Positions 43,801 through 54,942 of a stretch of DNA of 64,000 nucleotides are shown here, piece by piece; position 1 is the first letter of the stretch, and the number at the start of each line of letters is the position of its first letter. The position numbers were made by a program, and so were the translations under genes. The DNA comes from Chrysaora quinquecirrha (Eukaryota > Cnidaria > Scyphozoa > Semaeostomeae > Pelagiidae), in assembly GCA_014526335.1 (NCBI GenBank), contig JACTAT010000281.1:62001-126000 (forward strand). Direction: 5' to 3'. A model generated the notes under the pieces. That model made no database searches. It was given only the letters and a program-made list of their open reading frames with translations, and was not told the origin of the DNA.

Positions 43801-46734
43801 GTAAAGAGTAAGTTAACATCCGCATAGAGTAACTCAAGCTTTGCATTCGTATCAGAAAATTGCTCAAGGCATTCAGATAAGTATATTCGCAAGCATATAG
43901 TTGGAGTAACTCGCATTCGCCTATAAAACGTACAAGTTATTCGCAATTGTTCACAAAAGTACTATAATTTACAGTAGTTATAAAGGATGAATGCAATTCC
44001 AAATAGGTGCATATTGAACTCAAGATTTAAGTTAAAATAAGAAAAAACACGAAGATGTTTAGTCGATATTTCAATTCAATAACTTAATCATTATCAAGAC
44101 AATCAATCAATTGCATTTCGCCTTTATATTCTGAAAGAATCAGCTGGAAAAGGAGTACAGTAGTTATATTCGCAGAAGTTATTCGTATCGCAAAGTCATC
44201 AACTCATTCCATGGTATCTACCTTTTAAACTTTGTTTATAGTTATTATTGATCGTTTTGTCTGTTTCTCTATGTCGTCAGTAATAGTCGTCAATTAATCT
44301 TTGTTTGTCGTTCTTCAAAAGGGTAAAATCCTTAACCATCGCGTTAGGGGTGCTCCGCGTTACAGCTGTCGGTTTACCAAAGCAGCCTTTATTTTCTTCA
44401 CAACAAAAGGAATTAATTCTTTGCCAAAAAATTAGGGAAACCCCTAGGTTTCGTGCTAAACGCAATACATCATAGGTTACCGCGAAATAATGTTATCGGG
44501 AACTTATATGTTTCATGGATTTGTAGAAGCTTTTCTTGACGTGTTTTCTCGAGTCTTTCGACATTCGATAAATAGATCTAAGAAGCGCAAAGCACTTTAG
44601 AACCAATTCGTAATGAGACGACCTGAAACCACCTGAAACCATCAGAGACCATCTGAAACGACCTGAAACAACCTGAAACGAGCCGTCAAATTTGGAATCG
44701 AGGCTGAAACGACCTTAGACGACCTGCTATCTTAGCAACGAAGTGTTAAGGTCAAGGGATTTTTATTGTTCTTTACGCATTGTCACATTCTTTTCTTATC
44801 ACAATAGGAACACGTGTCAGTATCAAAGCGGCCATCCCTCTGGGAAGGTATTGTTCTTAATCTGTTGAAAAAAATCACTGTTGGAGCTGAAATTGATGAC
44901 TTCATATGATTTCCTGACCAAAAGGAGGAGTCTGTTTTCAATAAAGATATTTGGTTGTTGCCGTTCTCCCACAAATTCCCATTTACTGTATAAGCCGAGG
45001 GGCATTTCACTCTGCAAAAAGGCGTACGAGATTTTCATTAAAACAAAAGGACTTTCAAGGATTTTCCAAGAACAATAGGACTTCCAGTAAAGGTGTACAA
45101 GATTTTCAAGGAGTGAATAATGCCCCTCGGTATAAGCTTTATGCGTATCTTTTTTAAATAAATAACCAGGGGCTTTCTGAATTTTTTCGCCTTTTCTTTT
45201 TGTTTTTATTCTGAATTTCGTGTTTAACGCCAAATTCTTTAGATCAACATTTTGGTTCCGAATCTCCATTATGGAGGCATAGGGGGAGAGGTTTGAAAAC
45301 CGTAAAAACATTTTTTTAGCCAAAATAGTTGAAGCGTAGACCTACATGTTAAAACTCTTTTAAACCACATCGAAATCACAAATTGAAAAACCGTACTTTT
45401 TGAAGGTAAAACCGCAAAACCCAAGGGGCGATTCATTCTTTGAAAACCTTGTACACCTTTGCTAGAAAACCTATTGTTTTCACAAAAATCTCTTGGAGAT
45501 CCTTTTGTTTTCATAAAAATCTCGTACACCTTTCTGAGGAGTGAATTGCCCTCGGTAAAACCGCTCTCAAGTGTCGAAAAACCGGAAAACCGCCCATCAT
45601 CATAACCCCTCATGCCCAATGACCCCTTATGGATCGGATAGACTGTCTTTCGCAGAAAATTAGGTGTCTGATGAAAGGATGGCCGCTTTGATACTGACAC
45701 GTGTTCCTATTGTGATAAGAAAAGAATGCGACAATGCGTAAAGAGCAATACAAATCCCTTGACGTTAACACTTCGTTGCTAAGATGGCAGGTCGTCTCAG
45801 GTCGTTTCAGCCTCGATTCCAAATTTGACGGCTCGTTTCAGGTCGTTTCAGGTGGTTTCATCTCGTTTCAGGTGGTTTCAGGTTGTCTCACTGTTCATAA
45901 ATTACGGAAAACAATTCACTTTTTTCGATTATAATTTTGTGAGGAAATTTCGTAGGTCCGCTCTTCTTTGATTCATCATAAAACATCTTCTTCTTTTAAA
46001 ACAATTTGGAGGCCTTGAAGTAGGGCTAAGAAACATGAAACCTGAAAAATGTTTCGAAAACTTTAACCCTGATTAACTTTGTGAAAACCGATATTTCAGG
46101 AAAACTTTTACTACGACGGAAAAGCTAAAACAACTGGGCTTCAAATAACTGCAAAATTTTCCATCTTGGAGTAACGAAACCCCTCTCTTTCCCATAACTT
46201 CAGATCAGTAGTCCTAAAAAATTTTCCCTTGGTTTATGAAGGCAAAGCTTCTCAGTTTTTGTGTATCTTTCTATTATACCATCGAAATAATCTTCTCCTT
46301 TCGATTTAAAATTATGGCGAGTGCAGTGACGAACATTTTCCCGCCGAAACTTAGCAAGATAATGGCCGCATGACTTCTGACTTTTAAAATGAAAATATTT
46401 TGGATTAGGCCCTTGGCCGCTGTTGGCGGCCATTTTTAAGCGACCGTTTCCAAACTTTTTGAACGGTAGTGTATATATTTGAAACAACACATTAAACGAA
46501 AATATATTTGGGAATCAAGAAGAAACTTACCATTTTTAATGAAAGTGGATTAGTCAATCTTCTCAAGACGGGAGAAACAGTGACAAGAGCCAAATATGCT
46601 ATCACAAATTTAAAGGAATTCATTCTTCCAACTTCAGTTCCAAATCTGACATAACGATCTGGTAAGAAATGATTAAAGAACTTGTTTAACAATATTTTAC
46701 CATAGGGAATGTATGTTATAAAAGTTAAAATCAC
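40834..46734 (-). CDS. ELOVL: ELOVL-type very-long-chain fatty acid elongase (3-ketoacyl-CoA synthase)
   Basis: ER membrane enzyme that condenses malonyl-CoA with long-chain acyl-CoA, the first step of fatty acid elongation. Exons on the minus strand: up to 46734 down to 46531, 43317-43099 and 41184-40834, joined by GT-AG introns in phase 0. The first seen exon holds FLPDRYVRFGTEV and a transmembrane stretch (FKFVIAYLALVTV) ending NPLSLKM. The next has SKYVELLDTVFMVFR and RQISFLH. The last completes the catalytic histidine box HVYHH, then APWPPVAAMVALNSFVHVFL and YSYYAKSA, then further membrane helices, and ends KKVR, a di-lysine ER retrieval signal. The 31+73+116 residues plus upstream codons approach the usual 255-300. 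The HVYHH form and NSFVHVFLYSYY suggest the ELOVL1/4/7 side of the family. The start codon was not found: the in-frame ATG at 46623 is possible, but conserved residues precede it. Confidence 0.9.
41190..42001. other. Elongase intron, left part, unassigned
   Basis: AT-rich; no exon or repeat partner recognised. Confidence 0.35.
42002..42380 (+). repeat. LTR-like repeat L1, copy in elongase intron
   Basis: Starts TGTAGTGAAATTTACC and shares AATTTTAGGCC with 56658-56700. It ends in the CTCCGTGTCTCAGGCACGT region, matching CTCCGTGTTCCCTGCACGT at 57056-57075. The similar beginning, end and spacing suggest the LTR family seen at 56658-57163. No partner LTR or pol gene was found here. Confidence 0.5.
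42337..42618 (+). CDS. Hypothetical 93-codon frame after LTR-like repeat
   Basis: Begins MSQARKTHQENGFVGSLFEV; unrecognised. It overlaps the end of the LTR-like repeat and lies in an elongase intron on the opposite strand. It could be a gag remnant or a chance frame; no motif supports either. Confidence 0.2.
   Translation: MSQARKTHQENGFVGSLFEVEDKHTQQILGISNTSIFPKTSKGPTFTITEHDFSYKFCSYKNCVVVDHVSQGNSVELYSIKRKYNEENQEEAG
42620..43098. other. Elongase intron, unassigned
   Basis: No feature supported. GTAGTGGCTAAGCGATAAGG near 42890 resembles an A box, but no B box follows. Confidence 0.3.
43318..44608. other. Elongase intron with ATTCGCA-rich patch and Penelope-tail-like stretch
   Basis: 43770-43960 has scattered ATTCGCA words. 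44030-44115, read on the minus strand, resembles the TGATAATGATTAAG...ATATCGACTAAAC type of 3' tail found in Penelope-like elements. This is weak evidence for a short relic. No coding sequence. Confidence 0.3.
44609..45906. mobile_element. MITE family M1, copy 2, in elongase intron
   Basis: Same ends, ACCTGAAACG-type tandem repeats and internal units as 26139-27600, in the opposite orientation: the interior 44850-45300 is the reverse complement of 26890-27360. The left end lacks about 10 bp (TTATAAACAG). The flanks GAACCAATT and GAAAACAAT only partly match, so the target duplication is degraded or absent. Confidence 0.85.
45907..46525. other. Elongase intron, right part, unassigned
   Basis: No exon recognised; a short frame at 46200-46490 (-) lacks any known motif. 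Confidence 0.35.
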
Positions 46735-46795
46735 CTGAAATCACCTGAAACCACCTGAAATCACCTGTAAGTCACCTAAAATCACCTGAAACCCG
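46733..46795. repeat. Short tandem of AATCACCTGA units
   Basis: About six imperfect copies of (A)ATCACCTGAAA. The unit resembles the terminal tandem of MITE M1, so this may be a MITE end remnant. Its last TTTCAG/GTG (minus strand) sits exactly where the first visible elongase exon would need a 3' splice site. Confidence 0.6.
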
Positions 46796-47227
46796 CAGAT
46801 AGGTCCCCTGCGAGTTCTTGAATTCCTATATTCCCATTTCATTAACACAACAATTAACACCTCAGTCTTTGTTTCGACACATGCACACATTGTCTTTTGT
46901 TTAGTTGCATAGAAGCAAACCATAAAAAACTCCTTCTTTGGCTTGGTTTTTATTTTCTGCATTCTGCTCTGCTCGTTCTGTGAATGGTGAATGGCCAAGT
47001 GACTTTAACTTCTTGGAAGAATTAAGCTGACGCATTTTTTCGAAGCATCAAATTTTTAAAATCATATATTGCAAATTATGAAAAATTATCTGCAAACAGG
47101 AACACATGTCAACGTTGCCTTATTAATTGTAACATAATTAAAATGGGTTCTTTCTTCTCTTCCAAATTATTGCTTTCATACAAGGAGACAAATGTTTTTG
47201 TAACAAGTAGCCGCTGCAAACAAATGT
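46796..47227. other. Unassigned stretch upstream of elongase exons
   Basis: No start exon or promoter for the elongase was recognised. Confidence 0.3.
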
Positions 47228-47490
47228 TGACCTGACGCCTAGCCCCCCTGGAAAAAATTTTCAACATGAGTTTAAAAATGAAGCTCATTGATGCAGCTTG
47301 TGGGTTGGTTTTCAGCTGAAAAATTTGATACCAGGGGGTCAAGGGAGGCCTTGGTTTACGGAGGGCTAATGCTATTGTTACATAGGGACAGTGACAAAGG
47401 TTGTAATTACGCCTAGCCCTCCTGGAAAAAATTTTTGAAAAAAGCTTTAAATTGAAGCTTATTGATCTAGCTTGTGGGTAAATTGGTTTT
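47228..47490. repeat. Tandem duplication with ~175-bp period
   Basis: ACGCCTAGCCC-CCTGGAAAAA, GAAGCT-ATTGAT and AGCTTGTGGGT, followed by TTGGTTTTCAGCTG, occur twice in order (about 47230-47325 and 47405-47490). A 24-bp tandem with GAATCTGAATCTTGTTCTGG follows at about 47535-47580. Confidence 0.6.
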
Positions 47491-47584
47491 CAGCTGTAAC
47501 AAAACTGCTATTGCAGAGAAATTTGAGGAAATTGTCGAATCTGAATCTTGTTCTGGCCTCGAATCTGAATCTTGTTCTGGGGAC

Positions 47585-49256
47585 ATAGTCTGATAGGCCT
47601 ACTTTTAATTATGGACTCATTCCAGCTTGTCGAACTCGAAAATCTGAATCTTATCCTAGAGCTCACGTGGTTGGAAGGGTACTGGTAGCGGCAGTTCAGT
47701 AGAGATGGGAACTTGATTACTGAATCAAATCCCACCGCCCCCAAATTCATTACTGTAATTATACGTAAATTCAAAGTGAAGATAACGGAAACATTAAAGA
47801 TGACAAGATACCTGGTAAAAATTCCATAATGCTTGCCCGTCCCCGCAAGGATATCCAGAAACCTCTTCCGTTCAGGCGTTCAAAGTTTCAGAGTTCCAAA
47901 ACGTTTGGTAAGGTACAGTGAGTTCGTCGGACTACAAAGGACTACAAAGTGAGTTCATTGGACAGGTCAAGAGTCCAAAGTACAGACTCACTGACCTGAC
48001 CTGCGCGCAGCCTCAAAACATCAAGTGACCTCAGGCTCAGCAAAGTATTGAGCCTGCGCACAGGCTAAGAATCAGACTCAAATTGGTTTCCGTCAACCCA
48101 GCCCTCAATGTCACTTTCTCAGCCCTCAATTCCAATGTGGTATTGCAGTCTTTTTTATAAGCAACCAAGATATAGAAGGCCTTAAACTTTAAGCAACTTG
48201 TAGTAGCACAGGAGAAAAACCTAAGCGACATTTTATATTTTAAATAATTTATATCACTGCAAGCAACCGAGGATTGATCAACAGGGCATCTTTTAAGGAT
48301 TTGTGACTGGTGGGGCAAAATTTCAAGGGGCCCGGGTCCTATGAATATGTGACTGCATGGAACGTTGCACTAACCATATGACCCTTAACCACTTAACCCT
48401 TCAGGATGATGCACAATTTGTGTCCACTCAAGAAATACCTTCCTTCTAGTAAACCAATGGCGCAATGTTGTTCCTAGCTGCACCAAGTACCTACAATGCA
48501 CCATTCTAGGGGGGCCAGGGGCATGCTCCCCGGGAAAATTTTTGTTATCCATACCTCTACATTGGCTTAGAGTGCTGTTTTGCATGCAAACAACCATTGA
48601 TAAAATTGCATCTTACAGCTGACTACTCTGTCCTTAAAATTGTGAGATGTGTTCTTTGCCACTTTGCCACAGCAGCTTAATTGCAATGTTGTATAGTGGA
48701 CAGCCGAATCACCGAGGAGCAATTATACTAGAAGGTAGAAGGGTCCTTGAAGATGCTCTAGAAAATTTTTTGTAATTCAAGCCAATTACATGGTACTTCT
48801 TTATTGATGTTATTTATAGTATTTATTTGCTGTACTCCAAATTGTGCTGTCTTTCCAGCCTTTGTACTATTCTTAGGGTAAGAAATATACAGTTAAAATT
48901 AAGCAACTACTAAGCAACTTTTGCTACTAAAAGGTAGCCAAGAGGTGCAAAAATAAGCAAATTTTTGAACTAGACCCGAGCAAAGTTGCTTATAAAAAAT
49001 GCTGCGTGTATGACAAACGGTCAGCAGCGTCAGGTTTTCTTAGCTTACCTGGGCTTACCATTATCAAGACCGTCGAAAGAAATCTCGGATTGGGGGGCTG
49101 AACAACTGAAAAGTATTAGATGACGTAATCATTTTATGACGTCATACCATTGTTTTCAAAATTATTAGCCCCCCCGCTTCCGACGGCCCTGATTATTGTA
49201 GCTTCATTTTCAAATTGGCTTGCCGCATGAAAAGAAGCTAAAATGTAGAGTAAAAA
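47585..49256. other. Intergenic stretch with repeat fragments
   Basis: No gene recognised. A fragment with GGGGGGCCAGGGGCATGCTC at 48505-48535 belongs to a word family also seen near 52910, 53235 and 54730. The rest is unassigned. Confidence 0.3.
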
Positions 49257-50128
49257 ATTATACAGAGGGTGGTAAAGTGTATTTCGGGAAACGTGATTGA
49301 CCGTATTTTTATGTTTGAAGAATTCAAACATTATGCAGGGGTTTTCGGCAAACCGGAAGAAATAGACCTAGATAGATACCTAGATACCTAGATACCTAGG
49401 AATAAGGAATGTTGTAACAAAAGATAGGAATTTCTATTCTCTATGTAGGAATTTCTATTCTCTATGTGCACAATGAAAACAATCTTTTCATTGAATCACT
49501 GAGTTCCCTATTGTTCTGCCTCTGTACTCAGCCTCATAAACAAATTTAATGAATAGCTCCCGCCCTGCTGTACCTAGAAACGCGTTTCTATTTTTGAACC
49601 AAGCTGGAACAAAGAATGAAGACAGGAACCATCGGGAATGAGTGGTTTTCTGCGGAACGTGTGGGAACGGAGGGGAATAAGTGCAAACAAGCACGAGGAA
49701 ACATGTAGATAAAGCGGGAATCAGTGGCAATTATTGCTAAAAGGAGAAAGCAAGGATGGTTAGGTGGCTAGGGAACGAAGTCGGATCTGGTAGGAATCAG
49801 ATGTGTCGAGGGGTACAGCTGGATTTGGATTCAGTTGGAATCAGGTTAAAAATGCGAGAACATGGCCGAAATTTTTGGCAACTCTATTCTGTTCATTGCA
49901 ATCTTCTAGGCATGATCTCATGCTTTAAACATTGTTAATGGGTACCTTTAATTTTATCGTGAAACGTGAAAGAGGGTGGCAAAAGGTCTTCGTGGAACGT
50001 GACCATATTTTCTAATCGGGAAACGTAAAATGCTGTTTCTTTTTAATGTGATACGTGAATTGCTAACATTTTTATCCCCGTGATTTGTGATCCTGGACCC
50101 CCCCCCCCTTTTACCACCCTCTATACAG
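49257..50128. mobile_element. Element with TATACAGAGGGTGGTAAA inverted ends, interrupted by R1/R3
   Basis: TTATACAGAGGGTGGTAAAG at 49258-49278 is inverted at about 50108-50128 as TTTTACCACCCTCTATACAG. Inside both ends are GGAAACGTGA-type words. About 49380-49950 is R1/R3 repeat (TTGTAACAAAAGATAGGAAT, then GCAAACAAGCACGAGG, ending in AATGGGTACC), apparently inserted in it. Confidence 0.45.
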
Positions 50129-50129
50129 C

Positions 50130-51740
50130 TAACAAAGACAACTATCGAACATTTATAATAAAAAAGCAAAAAATATCTAAAATGGAATGCTCAATTGAAT
50201 CACCCCGTACAACGTGATGTGCATTAGCATGGAGGATGTGCAGTATATTGGAGGGTGCCAGTACAATGTAGAGGGATATCATCAGTTTTTTTCTTTCTTT
50301 CTTTAAAGTGGGTAGCACTAAGCTTAAATTTAACAAAATTTTTAGCTAATTCATCAGTATAGGGGAGGTTGCCAATACAACGCGGAGGGTGGAGGTATGT
50401 CATTTGTAACGTGGAGGGATATCATCAGGTAAGTGGAGGATGCGGAGTAACAGGAATGCGGAGTATCAGGAATGCAGAGTATAAGGAATGCAGAGTATTA
50501 AATTGTGAATATGGCAGACCCCTTCTCAACATTTAGCCGAGAACCCCACCCCCCCGTGACTGTAAGTGAAAGACCGACAGAAATTTTTCCTATCAAATTT
50601 AGCTATATGTTCTTTTATTTTTATGGTGGAAGTGTTTTTAAAAACCATCAAAAAGACTTGACGACAACAAAAATTTGCTTTTGAAAATTTTTGAAATTCG
50701 TGTTGTACTATTTGTAACATGTTTTATGAAATAATTACCGTTTTTCTAAATTGCACGAAAGGTGAATCAAGGAAAGGATGGAACTAAGGACCATGTAATT
50801 GAAGACAATGCATAATTTCTGAACTAAGGAATAGAACATAGAAAGAGTATTGTAGATTATTAACTTTTCAATGACTAATGATGTTGAAACCTGGACCAAT
50901 TAACTGGGCTTATGACTACAGAACATGAACAATAAACAGATTGAGGAACAGGACAAACGAAAAAAGCTGATGGAACGGAAGAAATGCAAATGACCACTAT
51001 GAATCAATCAGGACTAAGAAAAATTATCCTTGACTAAAGAGCCTGCACTAACACAAAGTAACAGGATCATGGAATGGACATGGACCTTGCACTAATCAGG
51101 GACTCTGGCAGGACCCATTCTTATGGAACCTGGACTTAAAGCAAGGAAGAGGACCTTATGTGGGCCCGGCAACAGTACCTTGGGCTAGGACCAACAAAAT
51201 GACCTATGCCAAGAATAAAGGACCAACGAAGAGTTGAAATCTACTTCTCTCACAAACTTGAATTTACAGAACTTATATGGTGGAGATTCTTATGAGGCGG
51301 AGATTTTCACGAGTTAGTAATAAGAGACGGGCAAGGCCGGGTCTCGCAGCCTAAAACGCTTCAGCATTTCTATTGTTTTTTTGTGACAGCTAGCCTACTT
51401 TTATAGCTGTTCTATGGGCTGCACACATTGGAAAATATCAAGAGAAAACTGTTTTTGGCATGTCTATCCTAGGTACCACAATCTCGCCAAAAGGTTTAGT
51501 TGAAACCTACTACCATTTTTATAAAGTGTCACTAGAGTCAATTTCACCTCAAGTCTTTGCTGTATATTTTTCACTGCCGATATTGTGAATCAGCTTTCTA
51601 ATTCGTTATTGTTTGCATTGATTAAAATATTCGCAATGAAAAACCTCCTTAGCGATTTTATCTTTAGTGGTATTAGTTCATCAATTTTTTTGACTTTCTA
51701 CACTTAGGGTCTTTCTAAAGTGCTTCTTTATGAAAAATTA
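50130..51740. other. Intergenic stretch, low-information repeats
   Basis: 50215-50480 has loosely repeated GGAGG-GGAGTATCAGGAATG words. 50770-51260 is purine-rich with many GGAC words and no open frame. Nothing coding is supported. Confidence 0.35.
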
Positions 51741-51906
51741 CAACGCTATAGCAATGTCCGAAAAACGTTGATGATGACGATGATAACGATGAAGAAGATG
51801 ATAATAATGAGGAAGATGACAAAGAAGAAGACAACGCTAATAAGGGTGGTGATTATGCTGATGATAATGACGTTGATTATGATGATGACGATGATGATGA
51901 TGTTGA
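51741..51906 (-). mobile_element. Element family P1, partial inverted copy with GAT repeat
   Basis: CAACGCTATAGCAATGTCCG (51741-51760) is the reverse complement of the closing motif at 18721-18747. An imperfect GATGATGAC microsatellite follows, as in the other copies. The opposite end is missing. Confidence 0.6.
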
Positions 51907-52188
51907 TCAAAGCAGCTTTACTTGTCTGGGATTCAAGAACTACTCGAAGCAAAAGAGATATCTCCTCTTTTGTCAATGCAAAGTTTTTTCTTCTCCAGCA
52001 TTGTTATTTGTATAACTTTAAGATTTTTTATTTGCTTCTGCCATAACATCTTGTTATTTTTTCTTCTGCCAAATCAGAGGGGTACTTCGGGGGGGTCCCA
52101 ATACCGCAATACCGCGCGAAAAAATCGCCAAATTCCGAATACCGAACGAAAAAGTTGCACAATGCCGCAAATTCCTGAAAACTAAAAA

Positions 52189-53311
52189 CAGTAGCGTAGC
52201 CAAGGGGGGGGGGCAAGGGGGGGGCGGTCGCCCCCCCAATAGTTGAAAAGTTGGTGTTTTAGAAAAGTCTATTTCTGCAATAAAATCAGTGGGGGGTAAG
52301 AGAAATTCTAACAACCTTTGGGCAATAAATATTTTTCAATGTCGAAAAAGAGTAGATATATCATCCCACCTCACCTGCTCTGTTCCAGGAAAAGGTTCTA
52401 CAGCTAATGTTATGCGGCAACTAACGCCACATGTATACTATTGTCCAACTCACAACCCTCCTTTCGCAATAGGTCTCGATGTGTGAAGGGTTCTAAAGGT
52501 ACGGACCTTTCTTGTGTTTTTACTATCCCGTCGGACAGATTTAAAGTTTATTCAAAAGACCTCCCTAGCGTATTCTTGCTGTGGTGAAAAGTGAAAACAT
52601 CAATCTCCTTTCTCTCGATTTCGAAATGAAACGAAATAGAACGAAAAGGCAAAACCACGAGAAAATTAGTAGATTAAACGAAAGATCAAAGAACAAACTG
52701 TTAGATAAACGTAGAATGAAAATTTTCACCGCTTCGTATAAGTATTCTTGGCTGGAATGTTTTACATAAAAAGAAAGCAAGTATTTCCAACAAACAGGTG
52801 AGGTGAGATGTCTTCGGATATCCAGTACGTATGTAACACAACACAATCGGCAAGCATAAAAATATGCATTCGATGCGACACTAGAGGTTGGAAAATGAAA
52901 ATTTTCCCGGGGGAGCATACCCCCGGACCCCCCTAGTTTTGTGTGCCTCCCATTAATCAATTTGAGACTATTTCCATGTTTTCATAGGTACTAAAAAACG
53001 CATGGTAACAAATTGTATGTTTACAACGTAGATATTTGGTAGCTTTCATGAATTTCAATGGTTTAAGAACAATTTTTTCTGGCATAGCAAAGCAATAGAC
53101 GCTGCTGTCATGAAATTATTGTGAATAGCAAGAATTATCCAGCATATTTTGTCCGTTTGAAAGCCCGTCAAATCTCTTTTCTAGAGGGCTGTTTTACGAC
53201 CTGTAGAAGATCATGGTCCCAAAAATTTTTCCGGGGGAAAGCCCCCGGACCCCCTTCATTTTTGGTCTTTTGCCCCCCCCCCCCAAAGCCAAGACCCTGG
53301 CTACGCCACTG
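52189..53311. mobile_element. hAT-type non-autonomous element
   Basis: The ends CAGTAGCGTAGCCAAGG and GGCTACGCCACTG are inverted copies (one mismatch). The 8-bp direct repeat ACTAAAAA flanks it at 52181-52188 and 53312-53319. The CAGTGGCGTAGCC end and an 8-bp duplication are typical of hAT elements. It is 1123 bp, with G/C homopolymer runs near both ends, an internal CCCCCGGACCCCC word, and no transposase. Confidence 0.85.
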
Positions 53312-53394
53312 ACTAAAAATATTAGTATTGTTTATGCAATTATGACACAGACGATCAGTGTATAAGAACTTGAATCCATCTGAAACGCACTTGT

Positions 53395-53485
53395 CCAATT
53401 TCTCCTTTCACGGCCGGGGTCGAGACCTCGATTAGTTAACTTACTACTGAGATCCTAGCGACTGGCGCTAAAACATCAATTCACC
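53395..53485 (-). repeat. tRNA-like segment, possible SINE head
   Basis: The minus strand has CGCTAGGATCTCAGTAG followed by GAGGTCTCGACCCCGG, which resembles a T arm. No full cloverleaf or known SINE tail was identified. Confidence 0.25.
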
Positions 53486-53802
53486 TTCACCTTCATCTTT
53501 CGTGATTCTGCAGACACAATTCCTTATTGGCTGTTCAGTGTTAGAATAAGATTTGGTTCAACCCGAATCATGTTCCCATTGTATGCACCGGCAACGCTTC
53601 ATAGAGGTAGCCTTGTTGCTAAAAAAAGACGCTCATTCTTGCATTTTGGAAATAATTTTTATTCAATTAGCTTGGGGATCGCAAACGTAAACAACACTGC
53701 CAAATTCAAGGACTAGTGACATTTTCTTCCTGGCCTTTTTTTTATTAAAAAAAGAACAACTTCGATCGTCACAGGGCTTGATTTCAAAGACTGGAAATTT
53801 TT

Positions 53803-54639
53803 TCATTTGAAAAAAGTGCACCAGAAGCACCAAACAGGGTACATACGAATTACGAAGGGCTCATTCATGTGACTCAAAATCAAGACATGCAATATTTGCA
53901 GTGCCCATCGGGTGCCGCCCTTAGATACTCCAACATCATGGGAAATATAAAGGAATCCATCATTGAAGCACAAACTGTAAACATCACTGCAAATAGTCAA
54001 AGACGGCACTTGCTGCTTCAAGGCATTGAACAGTTTTTCCATATCTTTGTTTGCTACATAAACGTTGCTGCTGTTTTGACAAACATAGCTACATTGTATG
54101 GCCGCACCAAACGTTAAAGAGGGGTATTGCCTTTGAACAGAGGCATTGAAGTCCGAGAGTCCAAAAAGTATTGCATGCGCGACAAAGCTTTTCCCACAAT
54201 TGGCTGAATAACTTGAAGAAATTCTGTGAGTATAAAGACGGTGTTGACTAATAATTGATTCAGTGTGTGAGTCGGAACCTGGCGGGATATCCAAGTGTAA
54301 GCATATGGTCCGGGGGCCGGATAGTCCCTCCCCCTTGGCTGGCTGAAGATTCACGGGAGAATAGCGATTTCCTGTAATGGGAACCACCGTAAGATGCGGC
54401 GCCTCAGCCACATTGTCTCGGCATTGCGGATGCAAGTGGGGAGCATTTATCTCCCCCACTGAGCAATGTTTTTGTTTTTCACGCCATTTCGATTTACTAC
54501 AAATAGACTCAATACATACACGAAATGCATGACAGCAACTGCAACAACAGTGCCGCAAACAAACAAATTTACAAAATTCTAATTTGTGCAAGAATTTGAT
54601 GCTGCAACGCAGGCGCTTCGCGCAGCTTCGAAGCAACAA
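53803..54639 (-). CDS. Hypothetical 278-codon reading frame, cysteine-rich start
   Basis: The longest open frame here that is neither repeat nor gap. It opens with a cysteine cluster (FVCLRHCCCSCCHAFRVC) that could sit at a membrane face, followed by KSKWREKQKHCSVGEI, a proline/histidine-rich part, and LFGLSDFNASVQRQYPSLTF. It ends WCFWCTFFK. A length of 278 codons is unlikely by chance in this AT-rich DNA, so it may be a terminal exon, possibly entered at a splice acceptor near 54525. No family is recognised and no neighbouring exon was found. Confidence 0.4.
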   Translation of the reverse strand: MLLRSCAKRLRCSIKFLHKLEFCKFVCLRHCCCSCCHAFRVCIESICSKSKWREKQKHCSVGEINAPHLHPQCRDNVAEAPHLTVVPITGNRYSPVNLQPAKGEGLSGPRTICLHLDIPPGSDSHTESIISQHRLYTHRISSSYSANCGKSFVAHAILFGLSDFNASVQRQYPSLTFGAAIQCSYVCQNSSNVYVANKDMEKLFNALKQQVPSLTICSDVYSLCFNDGFLYISHDVGVSKGGTRWALQILHVLILSHMNEPFVIRMYPVWCFWCTFFK

Positions 54640-54942
54640 GTTACACTGATGCTACAGCTGGCGGTAAATTCGCCGACGGCGTACAGGACCCGGACCCCAG
54701 AGATGTTCCTAATAAGAGGGGTCTGGGGGAATGCTCCCGCAAAAAATTTTTCAAAATACAACATCAAGATTGGCCTAGATGGGCTTTTCTTGGCAGTTTT
54801 CTTTTAAGAGGAGATTGTACTAGGGGCCAACTTTATTAAACTAGGTGGGCAATGATAGAGGCTAGGGGACATTTGCCCATCTAGCTTCCTAGTTACTATA
54901 TTAAAAGAGGCCTTGCTGTCTGCATATGTGTAACTTTTGCAG

